From contig NC_135500.1 in the NCBI RefSeq assembly GCF_052857255.1, positions 50,618,272-50,682,271 on the forward strand: a stretch of DNA of 64,000 bases, in the 5' to 3' direction. This DNA is from Amblyomma americanum (Eukaryota; Arthropoda; Arachnida; Ixodida; Ixodidae). Numbering within the stretch: the first letter of the stretch is position 1; every line of letters begins with the position of its first letter. Made by a program: the position numbers and the translations under genes. Positions 43,344 to 53,675 of the stretch are shown piece after piece. The notes below the pieces were generated by a model. That model worked only from the letters and a program-made list of their open reading frames with translations. It did no database searches and was not told the origin of the DNA.

Positions 43344-43623
43344 ATGGAGGGACCAAGCGCACCACCCGCAGAATCACCTGTACGAGATAAGTATCAGTGT
43401 CCTGTGTGCCAAGCTGAGTTTGTTTTGGAGCAATCTCGAAGGAGGCATGTGCGAAAGCAGCATCCCGAAGCTGCAAGCTCTCTTAGTGGTAGTGCGAAAG
43501 CCTCCTACAGTTGTGATCAGTGTACTAATATGTTTGCCCGCCGTGGCCAATTGTTGCAGCACGACGAGCAGAATCACGGGTTCGTGTCGAGGCTCAGTAC
43601 GCATCAGTTCTCTTCCTATTCAG
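43344..43623 (+). CDS. C2H2 zinc-finger protein, first coding exon
   Basis: From the ATG in GGAATGGAG the frame gives 93 codons to a splice-donor-like CAG/GTGAGG at 43623/43624. Two classical C2H2 fingers follow one another: CPVC-x12-HVRKQH near residues 20-41 and CDQC-x12-HDEQNH near residues 57-78. Spacing and the hydrophobic core (F..., L/Q) fit functional fingers. A short N-terminal Pro-rich leader precedes them. Past the donor the frame degenerates into a tandem repeat. It could be a host nucleic-acid-binding gene or the N-terminal exon of a transposon protein; no downstream exon was identified. Confidence 0.6.
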
Positions 43624-43668
43624 GTGAGGAAGATGCACTTGTTCTTGGCGCCATTTTTTTTGTGTCTG

Positions 43669-43817
43669 TGCATGCACGAAAAAAGTGTGAGCTTGTGTAC
43701 AAACGCGAGTAGGCTTGCGTTAGAGCGCTCGCATAGCGTTTACTGCATGCACGAAAGAATTGTAAGCTTGTGTACGAACGCGAGTAGGCTTGTGTTAGAG
43801 CGCTCGCGTAATGTTCT
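43669..43817. repeat. Two-copy tandem repeat, 75-bp unit
   Basis: The unit beginning TGCATGCACGAAA and ending with AGAGCGCTCGC plus a few bases starts at 43669 and again at 43744, with about one base in ten different. It lies in the presumed intron after the zinc-finger exon. Confidence 0.8.
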
Positions 43818-44482
43818 GCGGAGGAAAAGGGAGCGAAATTTTAAAGCAGGCAGTGGTTTCACAGCAACAGATTAAATCGCTTCCACGTACCTACATAAAC
43901 GACAGAGGTATGACGGTCGAGTCACCAACATAGCAGATTTGAAGCTTCACCTTTCCTCCCGCAGCATCGCGTTCTTGACAAGTCGGCCCACGTCCGTACA
44001 TACCAGTGCATTGCGAATTATATCGCTGGGTAAAGTAAGGAACAAGCACAACAAATGCAGGACTTCCTGGTTTATTCAGACGACGCTGTTCGCATGCACA
44101 ACCATTGAGTCTGCCACCAGAACAGCAGCAGAAGCTCAGGGTGTATTAGAAAAAAAATAAGCTGACAAATGCAAATGAAGGGAAAACATTATGCACCTCA
44201 ATGCTTGTTCTTATCTGCTGTGTATTGCTCTCTCTCCTCTGTAATTTTTAATGCACAACTTGGAGCAACAGTGCACCTCTTCTTTCCGCTTTGGCAAACA
44301 TGCATTATTTTCGAGGGTGAGAACTCGGACACAATGAAGCTACAAGCTTGCGCATATGTCCCTCTTGCTAGGAAATATTTCCCGCAACTGGCGAAATGAT
44401 GGTCTTTTCTTTTTGTGAACAGCTGACGAAAACGTATTGTCCACTAAAAAGTCATCAGTGCTCACTCTGTACTCTTAATGAA
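43818..44482. other. No gene seen
   Basis: Short ORFs only. No exon with a convincing domain was found to follow the zinc-finger exon. Confidence 0.4.
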
Positions 44483-44495
44483 AGAGTATGGCTAC
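44483..44495. repeat. Target-site duplication of Penelope insert, left
   Basis: AGAGTATGGCTAC, identical to 46440-46452. Confidence 0.9.
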
Positions 44496-44728
44496 AATAA
44501 GGTGTTAATCTGGGCTAGTCGGTACATGGTACTAAATGAAGGCACAGTGCACGAAAGGCGGGACTGAGAAAGAGACAAACACAGCGCTGACTTACGACTG
44601 AAAGGCTTTATTGCTCGCACGCAATAAATAGGCGAAAAGCAGCACAATCAACAGAAGAACCGCATCAGTGATGATTGTCAAAGAACACTACAAAAAAACG
44701 CACACAATCACAACCTACACAAGCGAAC

Positions 44729-45484
44729 TTAACTGTTAAGATAGTCAGTTTCTTTTTGTGTTAGCGCGACGGAAGGTTTGCTGACGCAGTTGTCAAGTCC
44801 CCGGTGAATTAAAAGAGCTTCCACGATTTCCCGCGTACGTTGGTCCTTATGTTTATACAGTATTTTTGTACGGCCGAAAAAAGGAGTGCATTTACAGGAT
44901 AGCCAATGTATAACCAAATTGCTTTTGGGGGGTGGTTTTAGGGAGCGTTTATGCTCACTTAGGCGATCATTAAGGCAGCGCCCTGTTTGGCCAATATAAA
45001 ATCGCCCACAGGATAGCTCTATCTTATAGACAACATTTTTACGGCACTGCACATAGGGTGATTCGTGATTTTTTCCGCATTCGGCAGGGGGAGGTCCTTC
45101 ACGGTTTACGGTTTTACACAAGCGCTGCAGTTTGTTCGGGGCAGAAAAGATCACTCTGACACCGGCTTTTCCTGCAATTCTTTTCAGGTTATGTGATACC
45201 TTGTGCACATAAGGTATCACCCCATAGTTTCGGTTTTCTGCTGCAAGCGAACTCGTTGTTTTTGTTCTGAATTCGGCAAGAATTTTCTCCGCTACAGCAC
45301 GCAGGATGTGGTCTGGAAAGCCGGCCTTTTTCAGCCTCATGATCTGGCTTCTGAAGCTAGATTGCATTTGATGGGAACATGACCTGGAAATGGAATTTTT
45401 GAGGGCGGCTGTCGCGACGCCTCGTTTTACTATTTTTGAATGAGAGGATGAGTAAGATACAAGCCCTTTTTGTATCAAGCACAA
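44729..45484 (-). CDS. Penelope-like protein C-terminal part with GIY-YIG endonuclease, left arm
   Basis: This is a 251-codon minus-strand frame whose first few residues lie in the spacer and opposite arm. The element part starts at QKGLVSYSSSHSKIV. It contains the linker to RT, a Cys-bearing CGKNHESPYVQCRKNVVYKI segment and the GIY-YIG core with CGRFYIGQTGRCLNDRLSEH. It ends in a conserved tail (ILYKHKDQRTREIVEALLIH, then CVSKPSVALTQKE). PLE proteins normally have RT upstream; here it is lost by 5' truncation. In a complete element the GIY-YIG domain nicks the target for priming. The catalytic Arg and Tyr are present, so this domain copy looks intact, though there is no reason to think it is expressed. 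Confidence 0.85.
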   Translation of the reverse strand: MCLIQKGLVSYSSSHSKIVKRGVATAALKNSISRSCSHQMQSSFRSQIMRLKKAGFPDHILRAVAEKILAEFRTKTTSSLAAENRNYGVIPYVHKVSHNLKRIAGKAGVRVIFSAPNKLQRLCKTVNREGPPPAECGKNHESPYVQCRKNVVYKIELSCGRFYIGQTGRCLNDRLSEHKRSLKPPPKSNLVIHWLSCKCTPFFGRTKILYKHKDQRTREIVEALLIHRGLDNCVSKPSVALTQKETDYLNS

Positions 45485-46229
45485 AAAGGGCTTGTATCTT
45501 ACTCATCCTCTCATTCAAAAATAGTAAAACGAGGCGTCGCGACAGCCGCCCTCAAAAATTCCATTTCCAGGTCATGTTCCCATCAAATGCAATCTAGCTT
45601 CAGAAGCCAGATCATGAGGCTGAAAAAGGCCGGCTTTCCAGACCACATCCTGCGTGCTGTAGAGGAGAAAATTCTTGCCGAATTCAGAACAAAAACAACG
45701 AGTTCGCTTGCAGCAGAAAACCGAAACTATGGGGTGATACCTTATGTGCACAAGGTATCACATAACCTGAAAAGAATTGCAGGAAAAGCCGGTGTCAGAG
45801 TGATCTTTTCTGCCCCGAACAAACTGCAGCGCTTGTGTAAAACCGTAAACCGTGAAGGACCTCCCCCTGCCGAATGCGGAAAAAATCACGAATCACCCTA
45901 TGTGCAGTGCCGTAAAAATGTTGTCTATAAGATAGAGCTATCCTGTGGGTGATTTTATATTGGCCAAACAGGGCGCTGCCTTAATGATTGCCTAAGTGAG
46001 CATAAACGCTCCCTAAAACCACCCCCCAAAAGCAATTTGGTTATACATTGGCTATCCTGTAAATGCACTCCTTTTTTTTCGGCCGTACAAAAATACTGTA
46101 TAAACATAAAGACCAACGTACGCGGGAAATCGTGGAAGCTCTTTTAATTCACCGGGGACTTGACAACTGCGTCAGCAAACCTTCCGTCGCGCTAACACAA
46201 AAAGAAATTGACTATCTTAACAGTTAAGT
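45481..46229 (+). pseudogene. Penelope GIY-YIG region, right arm, nonsense and frameshift
   Basis: It mirrors the left arm. The frame is open from 45470 through the linker to SCG, where the codon matching Arg of CGRFYIG is TGA at 45950-45952 (CGA in the other arm, one transition). Downstream the EN sequence continues with a homopolymer difference near 46075 that shifts the frame, and reaches the LTQKEIDYLNS-like end near 46229. The endonuclease is therefore interrupted at its core motif. Confidence 0.85.
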
Positions 46230-46439
46230 TCGCTTGTGTAGGTTGTGATTGTGTGCTTTTTTGTTGTGTGCGTTTTTTTTTGTAGTGTTCTTTGACAATC
46301 ATCACTGATGCGGTTCTTCTGTTGATTGTGCTCCTTTTCGCCTATTTATTGCGTGCGAGCAATAAAGCCTTTCAGTCGTAAGTCAGCGCTGTGTTTGTCT
46401 CTTTCTCAGTCCCGCCTTTCGTGCGCTGTGCCTTCATTT

Positions 46440-46452
46440 AGAGTATGGCTAC
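46440..46452. repeat. Target-site duplication of Penelope insert, right
   Basis: AGAGTATGGCTAC, identical to 44483-44495. Confidence 0.9.
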
Positions 46453-47431
46453 TTTCTGCATGATATGTATATTGTATCTGCAGGTTACTAATACAAATAC
46501 GAAACTTATTTTGAGGCAGAAGCCTTGCTTGCTCTATGGAGCGAAAACTTGTGTGTGTTAAAGTTCAATGGTAACCATAAAAGATGGCGAACTCATGCAA
46601 CCTGGCATGTAGCCGTTAGATTAATGATTGGCTGCGGGAGGTTGCTCGAGAGGGACAACCTGCTGTTGAGTTGAGGAAAGCCGGACCAGCGACCGGTTTA
46701 TTGACTGGGCAGGCGAACATTGCCCCGAACGAGCTCGCGCGGCTTGCACAGCGTGCATCACGTGATCGCGCAGCCAGGCGCGTTCTCACTCTAGCCCTAT
46801 GCAGTGGCTACACTACTGCCTACAACACCTGTATCGCACAAATTCCACCAGTGGCAGCATCTGCCATCCCATGGTAGTGGCTTGTGAAGCGCTACCTGCA
46901 TTGCACGAATTATTCCTTTGGCAGCACCTGCTATCCCAGGGCACTATGGCACCACTTAACTGCTGTACCACTGTGCTAGCCGTGGCATGAGGACTCCCAG
47001 GAAAGTAGACTAATTCTGCATATATGGGCATTAACCCACTAGCTATCGCATCATACCCTTATAATGGCGCCGAGCATGGGCTGTGGTATGGCGGCGACTG
47101 TCTTCAAGAGGTTAGCGTGCAGGTCACAAGGGGTGCAGCAGTGTTTTGGTGGTGGCTATGTAGAGCCATGCCATAGTGCCTAGAATATCCTACTAGTGTG
47201 TCGAGCGGAGCGCTCTCCCAATGGGAGAGGGTGGCAGCGCGCGCGATGCCTGCCAACTTTGGTCGCGAGGGGCACTGCTCGTCGTAAAGGTGCCGTCGCT
47301 ACCGGACATGCCGCAATCGCTGCAGTTGTGTTGGTCGTGCGCGGTGTGGATTATAACATTTTGGTCGCATCTGCGCTTTTTTCTGTTGTTTTTTCCGTGC
47401 TGTTCCATGTGAGGGAAAACCACAGCGACTA
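46453..47431. other. No gene seen; contains a dispersed repeat motif
   Basis: Short ORFs without domains (46671-46877 and others). The words ATAGTGCCTAGAATAT and CTAGTGTGTCGAG near 47174-47205 recur inverted near 50520-50555 and may mark the end of a dispersed element. The GC-rich DNA just before 47432 may be the promoter of the THAP gene. Confidence 0.4.
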
Positions 47432-48310
47432 ATGATGGTAAAGTCGAAGCATCAAGGCCGGGAAAAAACATGTTTCGTGCCGCTCCGTCGGAGTGGCTAC
47501 CGGTTGAATCCGAGCAAGGCTTCCATGTTCTGTGTGTCCTCGGACCCAACACGGCTTGCGGAGTGGGAGCGGCTGATCAAAAGACAGGACCGCAACTTGA
47601 CTCCAGCGTGTGTTTTCTGCGAGAAACATTTTGGAGACTGCTACATCTAGAGACGGACAACGGTGTCAACGAGCTCGCCAGATAGACTACGTCTCACGCC
47701 CGATGTCATGCCAGCAGTATTCGACAGCTATCCGAAATACCTTCTGCCTAAGAAGACATCGAAAAGAAAAGTGAGGAACCTGTGTGACCAACCTGTCACT
47801 AAACGGCAAATGCGCAGTGCCGGTGGAGGACCGCCAAGCACGCTCGACGATGTTTCCGACGGGCCGGCAGCAACAGAGCAGCCCAGTGATGCCCGCAGCA
47901 GCAGATGGGTTGTATTGCTATTGAAGATCAGCATCCGTTGGACTCAGTTTGTATTCCTGCAACCGGGACCAAAATATCTGAAGCACCTGCTGGCTCTGTA
48001 GCCTACGCACGTTATGGAGCGGAAAAAAAAACAACTTTGCCGCTTTGTATATAGAAAGAATGGTAACATTTGGAAGCTTGATGCCAGAACGCAGCCTTGT
48101 GGTCGCTACAGTGTATTTTCTCGGAAAAGTACAAAGCAAGCGCGTGCTTACAACAAGCTCTGTTTTTTATCTGTTTTACTGTATTCCAGATTTGTAAGTA
48201 AGAATCAATGGTACAATTACCATTTTATTTTGTTCCATTACAAAGGGAAGCTCAAGCTCATACACACCTGCATAAGTTGTATGAAGCAAGCTGTGATTTG
48301 CAAATAAAAC
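47432..48310 (+). pseudogene. THAP-domain protein gene or P-like relic, broken
   Basis: A plus frame from 47435 reads MVKSKHQGREKTCFVP, RSGYRLNPSKASMF, LAEWERLIKRQDRNLTPACVF and CEKHF. This is the layout of a THAP zinc finger (C2CH) with the usual W, P and CxxHF features. One of the first-pair cysteines appears replaced by Arg (CFVPLRRSGY). The frame shifts after about residue 72. The continuation in other frames (47690-48130) has LPKKTSKRKVRNL and LYIERMVTFGSLMPERS-like segments. AATAAA lies near 48302. THAP fingers occur in host regulators and in P-element and some other transposases; which applies here is open. The broken ligand and frameshift argue for a pseudogene. Confidence 0.6.
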
Positions 48311-48624
48311 ACATCAGTAGTGAGACCTATTCCAACTGCTTGTGTTGATCGTCGCATGCGATTTTTGAAGACGGACCCTGTGGTGGGAAAGAGCGAGAGT
48401 GCCCTGCTTTTCTTTTACCTATATGCGACGCCATTCCGGGTTTGATGTTCTGCTCGCCATTGAGAATTAATGGGGGCCACGACTTTGTCTTTCCACCTGG
48501 ACAGAGCTAGCCGAGCGCTCACTCTGCATGAAGGTGTATACGATATCCTTCGCCCGCGATCGCGATGCGTGGATCGCAACTACTTTTGTTCCCCCCATTT
48601 GCCTATGCCCGCACGTCATTCCAG
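48311..48624. other. No gene seen
   Basis: No domain or repeat boundary recognised before the LINE remnant begins. Confidence 0.4.
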
Positions 48625-49196
48625 TCAGCGAATCATCATTGTTTTTAGCAGAAGAATTAGATCGCCATTTAAAATTTCGTTGCCACATTTCTGGCATTAA
48701 ATGGAAGATAGCATATGGCTTAAGAATTCTCATCAGAACTCGCCCTTACTTTAATCAGTCTGTACTTTTAACCTTGTATAACTCATTCATACATTCCCAT
48801 CTCTCTTATTGTATAACATGCTGGGGTGACACCTACAATACTCATTTGACATCGTTACAAGTAGTTCAAAATCAAGCAGTCCGAATACTAACACACAGCC
48901 CCTTCGATTTTAATGCTCAATCTTTACTCAATTCACTGCGAATTCTCTCCGTACCTCAACCTGTCCAACTTAACCTTGGTATCTTCATATACAAAGTAAT
49001 TAATGAACATATTTCATTTCAATCCATCCAAAGGCCAGAGCTCACCAACACCAGCACCACGAGATTTGCGATTAACAGGAACCTAATTCTGCCTCAAGTA
49101 CGCACCAATTATGGGAAGCAAAAAGTTTATTTTTCATCATTCTCCTTATGGAATACCTACCGGTGGAATTAAAAAAACACTAAACCTGTATGTAAA
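48625..49196 (+). pseudogene. CR1/L2-like RT C-terminal remnant
   Basis: The frame shows AEELDRHLKFRCHISGIKWK, then AYGLRILIRTRPYFNQSV, and LYNSFIHSHLSYCITCWGDTY with VVQNQAVRILTHSPF. The end is VYFSSFSLWN, the counterpart of the SFFPR...WN ending of this class. A one-base deletion near 49160 shifts the last codons (LPVELK is readable in the next frame). No catalytic RT core is present. Confidence 0.8.
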
Positions 49197-49216
49197 TTTA
49201 AAAATGAACTAAAAGC

Positions 49217-49530
49217 CCCGCCGTGGTGGCTCAGTGTTTAGGGCGCTCGACTACTGATCCGGAGTTCTCGGGTTCGAACCCGACCGCGGCGGCTGCGTTT
49301 TTATGGAGGAAAAACGCTAAGGCGCTCGTGTGCTGTGCGATGTCAGTGCACGTTACAGATCCCCAGGAGGTCGAAATTATTCCGGAGCCCTCCACTACGG
49401 CACCTCTTCTTCCTTTCATCTTTCACTCCCACCGTTATTCCTTCCCTTATGGTGCGGTTCAGGTGTCCAACAAATATATGAGACAGATATTGTGCCATTT
49501 CCTTTCCCCCAAAAAACAATTATTATTATT
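49217..49530 (+). mobile_element. Ruka-like tRNA-derived SINE in LINE 3' region
   Basis: The tRNA-like head CCCGCCGTGGTGGCTCAGTG with box B GGGTTCGAACCC is followed by the usual body, and it ends with a TTATTATTATT tail. The direct duplication AACTAAAAGC (49207-49216 and 49531-49540) flanks it. Inserted into the CR1/L2 LINE, hence younger than that LINE. Confidence 0.9.
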
Positions 49531-50000
49531 AACTAAAAGCGTTAATAGTTCACAATAGCTGTTAGACAAGCGACCACATTTTAGAATTATAAGGTGTTAC
49601 ATCAGATGTACACCACATGCTTTTAATATGTGCACTATTTTTCCTATCGCCAATTTGCTGTTCAGTTTATTGCTTTTTTAGTAATATTGTAATTTATAAG
49701 TAGTACTGAATAACTGTATAACTGTAAACACTGTATAACTTCTATTTTCATTATTCTGCTTGGTTGTTCTATATGCCTACTCACCCCTGTATATAATATG
49801 TGTGTTGCCGCGGAAATTTGTAACGGCAAGATTGTTTCATCAGCTTCTTATTACTACTGCTATGTTTGCATTTATTTTAGCATTTTGATAAACAATATAG
49901 GAGGTCCCAGTACTGTCGCTGACTATGGGACCTCCTTCTGTATACATTTATCCAGGCTGTATTTCCTTCTTGTGTAAATAAACATGATTCTGATTCTGAC

Positions 50001-51835
50001 TGGCCCCTAGTCGAATAAAATATTGATCGGAAGTTTCCATGTAGCAATAATGAGTCCGGACCGTACTCGATCGTTCAATCACAACAACGTAATGCGGCCA
50101 AAGCATCACCTTTCGTTGCTTATTTCAAGTTGGGTACCTCGCTGAACATTAGGCAGTCAATATGACTTCTGCTTAAGTCCTTCCGCGGCTCACAACAAAG
50201 AATAAACGAATAAAAATTTAGCAAACTGGACCGGTGGTACGTGTCAAACGCTTCGGCGAGCGCTGTTTCAGTCCAGGACTTTCTCCTGGTAATGCCAGGC
50301 CGGTAAGATTATCTGCAGCCATTAGTGTTTTTATGCCAAAAGTGCTCTCAAAGCGTTCAGAGATAGGCTTTCGTAGTGAAAAGCGCAGCACACCAACGCC
50401 AGACTTGCCGCACCTACGCTGCCTCGGCAGGGAACGCGGCGTGGTGGCACCTTAGCGACTGGCAGCGCCACCACGCGGTGGCTGCAGGAAGGCATTACCG
50501 CAGCGACCACGCGAGCGCGCACCCTCGGCACACTAGCAAGTATATTCTAGGCACTATAGCCATGCAGATGTACAATTGCCGGCTGCATGGCATCTGATTA
50601 CATCACGCCGTTCACAAACAGTCTTAAGTGTGTGCGTCTTTTTAATGTGGTAGCGTTGAAGGTCCCATTGTCAAGAAAGTGCGGTGTCGGTGTTGGCATT
50701 GTAAGCGAAAAATCACAAGTATGACTCTGGAAAGTAGTCCCCAGGGAGCAAGCTAGGAGGCAGGTGGCCCGTCTATACGTCACGTGACTTTGTGGCATCC
50801 TCAAAGCCTGCCTGCCCAATGCAAACTGCCCACCTTGGCAGGTGGCAGCTAAATGAACGATTGGTATTTGAGAAGAGGCCTGGGTCATTTAAGACCTGCA
50901 GCTGGGAGCAGCTGCCATTGCAGGACAGTGGTGAACTGCTTATCCGCTGCGCCACTACACTATGCTGCCAAAATTTTTTTTGGCAGCATAGTTAATCATG
51001 TTCTTAGCTGCCATATGAGGATAAAACAAAAAAATTTGCAATAAATGCATTTCGACGGCAAGCACCGAATTACGAGAACACTTATTGCTGTTTTCCTGCC
51101 CATTCATGTAGTCCCAGCAAGTAGAACACAAAGAAAAATGACAAGGTACTGACTGATGTCCATGCTGCACACATATGTACACGCTGTTGCACCGAGTGGT
51201 GATGGCCACTGTGGCTTGATGGGCCTGCTTCTTGTGGCACAGGTATTCTGCACTAAAATACATGATTGGCAAACAAGCTCTGGTCGCGCTTTTGGCTGTG
51301 GTATCAAAATCTAAATAGTTCTTGCACCATGATCTCAAGGCAGGATGTGAATTGTTCTTTGTTAAGAAAAATTTAAAGCCAGCTGAACACAATGTTAAAC
51401 ATTGCACCAGAACCCTTTCTGTACGTAGGTTATGTGCGGCTTGAATTCCAGCAGTCCTGCATTGTGCGGGACCCCAACACCTAGGTTCTCGTTAAGTTTC
51501 TGGGACATCTTTTTGCCTTTTGAAAGTTCAGCCAAAACGGTCTTTGGCTGAACCGTATGCCGCCTGAAAAGAAATTTGTGTTCGACAAGCTGTACTAGGT
51601 GCAAATCGGACACAGAAAGGAGTGCCACAAAGCATACGACGAGGTGGATTTATGTTCCGTTTCATACATCAGGTGCAACGTTGTGAAAGGTACAGAAGTA
51701 GTCCATGCGTAAAATAAAGAGAGGTGTGTTACTCAGCACTTGTTCTGTGACCGAGTGGTCTAAGGCATGAGAAAGTGACAGTGTGTCGTCAGCAGTAAGA
51801 GTGCATTTAATTGGGTTCATGACGAATGTGGGATG
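50001..51835. other. No gene seen; one strong short palindrome
   Basis: No domain-bearing ORF. 50959-50992 is a near-perfect palindrome (ACTATGCTGCCAAAA facing TTTTGGCAGCATAGT), probably a hairpin end of a small element. A motif shared in inverse with 47174-47205 lies near 50520-50555. The rest is unassigned. Confidence 0.4.
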
Positions 51836-52294
51836 TAGTAATCTTCGATATTGTTATTGCGCTACTCATGGTTTACATAAACAAGAACGACACATACAGA
51901 CAGGGCATCGGGTAATCTGGCGGTGCATTGCTCCAAGTGCAAAAACTGTAAGCCATTGCTTGATAGCACCGCTGTCATCCTGCGATCCCAAGATAAAATG
52001 CAAAGGGAGCTTTATGAATCATTTTGCATGACGTCTGAGAAGGAAGGCACTTGCATAAGCGACCCTTCGGTAGAAGTGAAAAGACTGCATCCTCCACACA
52101 TGCCTGTCAGCAGAAGATTAGACAACTCATCTCCATGAAGCTACCTGTTTTTGTGTCCCTTCTTTTCTCATCTTAACATTTCATATAAAACGAATTTCCC
52201 ACGCAATAAAATCAGTTGATAGTTTGCGCCGTCTGTATGTGTCGTTCTTGTTTGTGTAAACCATGAGTAGCGCAATAGCAATGTCGAATATTAC
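51836..52294 (+). mobile_element. Second Penelope-like fragment with inverted tail copy
   Basis: The plus strand at 51903-52130 encodes the C-terminal part of a GIY-YIG-type Penelope protein in shifting frames: HCSKCKNCKPLLDST, KMQRELYESF and CISDPSVEVKR. These correspond to KCTPFFGRT, QRTREIVEAL and CVSKPSVALTQ of the 45-kb element. The 3' tail with AATAAAATCAGTTGATAG follows. The tail segment 52231-52294 is also present inverted at 51836-51902, directly in front of the coding remnant. Confidence 0.7.
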
Positions 52295-52658
52295 AAACCA
52301 ACTAGGCCCATTTGAAGCTCTTCTTGGATGTAGCAAGCCTGCAGGCAAAGCATTTCCTATGTTATAGTGTCTACTACTATTTGGTCGTGGGTGTAGGCAG
52401 CGCAAACAAGAGCGCTAGCTTTGATTGCGTTGCACTTGATGTATGAAACAGAGTATAGTCATGAAGCATAAATGGCTGTCGGCCTGCTACGAGCGTGGCT
52501 TGTCCAAGTCCTCGGGTAGCTCCAAGTCCTCGGAGGGGGTGTAGCTTGAAAGCAGTAAAAGATCACAATGCTCGCTACGCCACAAGTTGTTATCAATGTG
52601 CAAGCAGAGTCTCAGGTGCAGGCATCCCTGGTGAAAAACGAGGTTTCATATCTGTTCG

Positions 52659-52973
52659 GTACCCGCCACGGTGGCTCTGTGGTTAGGGCGCTCAACTCCT
52701 GATCCGGAGTTCCCGGGTTCGAACTCGACTGCGGCGGCTGCGTTTTCATGTAGGGAAAACTCTAAGGCGCCCGTGTGCTGTGTGATGTCTGTGCACGTTA
52801 AAGATCCCCAGGTGGTCGAAATTATTCCGGAGATCTCCACTGCAGCACCTCTTTCTTCTTTCACTCTCTCATTTGTCCCTTCCCTTACGGATGCGTTTCA
52901 GATGTCCAAAGATATACCAGACAGATAGTGCGCCATTTCCTTTCCCCAAAAATCAATTATTATTATTATTATT
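52659..52973 (+). mobile_element. Ruka-like tRNA-derived SINE
   Basis: Starts with a tRNA-like head (CCCGCCACGGTGGCTCTGTG, box B GGGTTCGAACTC) and ends in a (TTA)n tail. Flanked by the 11-bp duplication ATATCTGTTCG (52648-52658 and 52974-52984). It is more diverged than the copies at 42 and 49 kb. Confidence 0.9.
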
Positions 52974-52984
52974 ATATCTGTTCG

Positions 52985-53573
52985 AGCGGTTTTTTATATG
53001 ATGTGGTAGGTTACGAGTGTTTACTACGAGTGTGTGTGAGATACTAGAGGCACAAATTAAGAGATTAGTGATTAAATTAGTAGCAAAATGCATGTATGCG
53101 AACAAGGTTTCGCAAGGTGAGGTGCAGACAGTGGCCATTAATGCTGTTGCATCATACCCTTAAACGGTAACTGAAAGGGGGTAAAAATAGGTGATGGTAA
53201 TGATGTATACTGAATCACGTATCATCCATCCGTGAAAATTTTTCATCTAGGCTCTGTAGCTCTACAGATATCTGCAATTAAAAATGACCTCTGCGTTTTC
53301 CCTCTCAAATCATACGCAGAGTGAAGTTAAGAAATAATCACATTATAGACATGTGCTGCACTCCACCCACAAAGCATTCATTACCACGCTTAATTATTCT
53401 TTTAAGAGTGTTAGCTCTTCCTACTTCCAATTGCTTGTTTCGTGTCTGCTCTCAGATTTCAAGATGCGGGGCTAAATCGCGTGATCATAGCTGTAACACC
53501 TCAATTCAGCAAAATGTGACACCCCAATACGTGGCCGCGCGCGCGTGCAGTTGCTGAGCCGGCACAGCGGCTG
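52985..53573. other. No gene seen
   Basis: No ORF with a domain; ends at the (CAA)n tail of the next LINE. Confidence 0.4.
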
Positions 53574-53675
53574 GTTGTTGTTGTTGTATGGGGTTTTATG
53601 GCGCATAAGCAACTATGGCTATCATGCGCCAAACACAAGGTTAGATGATGCTATGTCAAGTGTACAGAGGTTACA

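Larger units (their letters stand above)
44496..46439. mobile_element. Penelope-like element inserted as a palindrome
   Basis: Two nearly identical arms, 44532-45473 (minus) and 45481-46439 (plus), face each other tail-out around a 7-base spacer ATCAAGC. A 13-bp direct duplication AGAGTATGGCTAC flanks the whole unit. Each arm carries the same piece of a Penelope-like protein: the linker and the GIY-YIG endonuclease, but not the RT core, then a 3' tail with AATAAAGCC. The left arm has 36 extra bases at its outer end. The right arm has an extra stretch of mostly T/G in the 3' UTR near 46255-46285 and several point differences. Confidence 0.92.
48625..50000 (+). mobile_element. CR1/L2-like LINE, 5'-truncated, plus strand, with SINE insert
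   Basis: This contains the last part of ORF2 (to about 49170) and a 3' UTR that resumes after the SINE at 49531. It ends in TGTAAATAAACATGATTCTG and a further ATTCTGA repeat, the short direct-repeat tail typical of CR1/L2-like LINEs. It is the only clear LINE on the plus strand here. The SINE at 49217-49530 sits just after the coding end. Confidence 0.8.

Noticed and set aside
44483..46452. Palindrome as an assembly mirror artefact
   Set aside because: Host flanks are not mirrored, a 13-bp direct duplication brackets the unit, and the arms differ by substitutions, an indel and 36 terminal bases. Read-level proof is still needed.
46640..47180. Possible LTR or LTR-retrotransposon remnant
   Set aside because: No paired LTR, primer-binding site or Gag/Pol motif was found.
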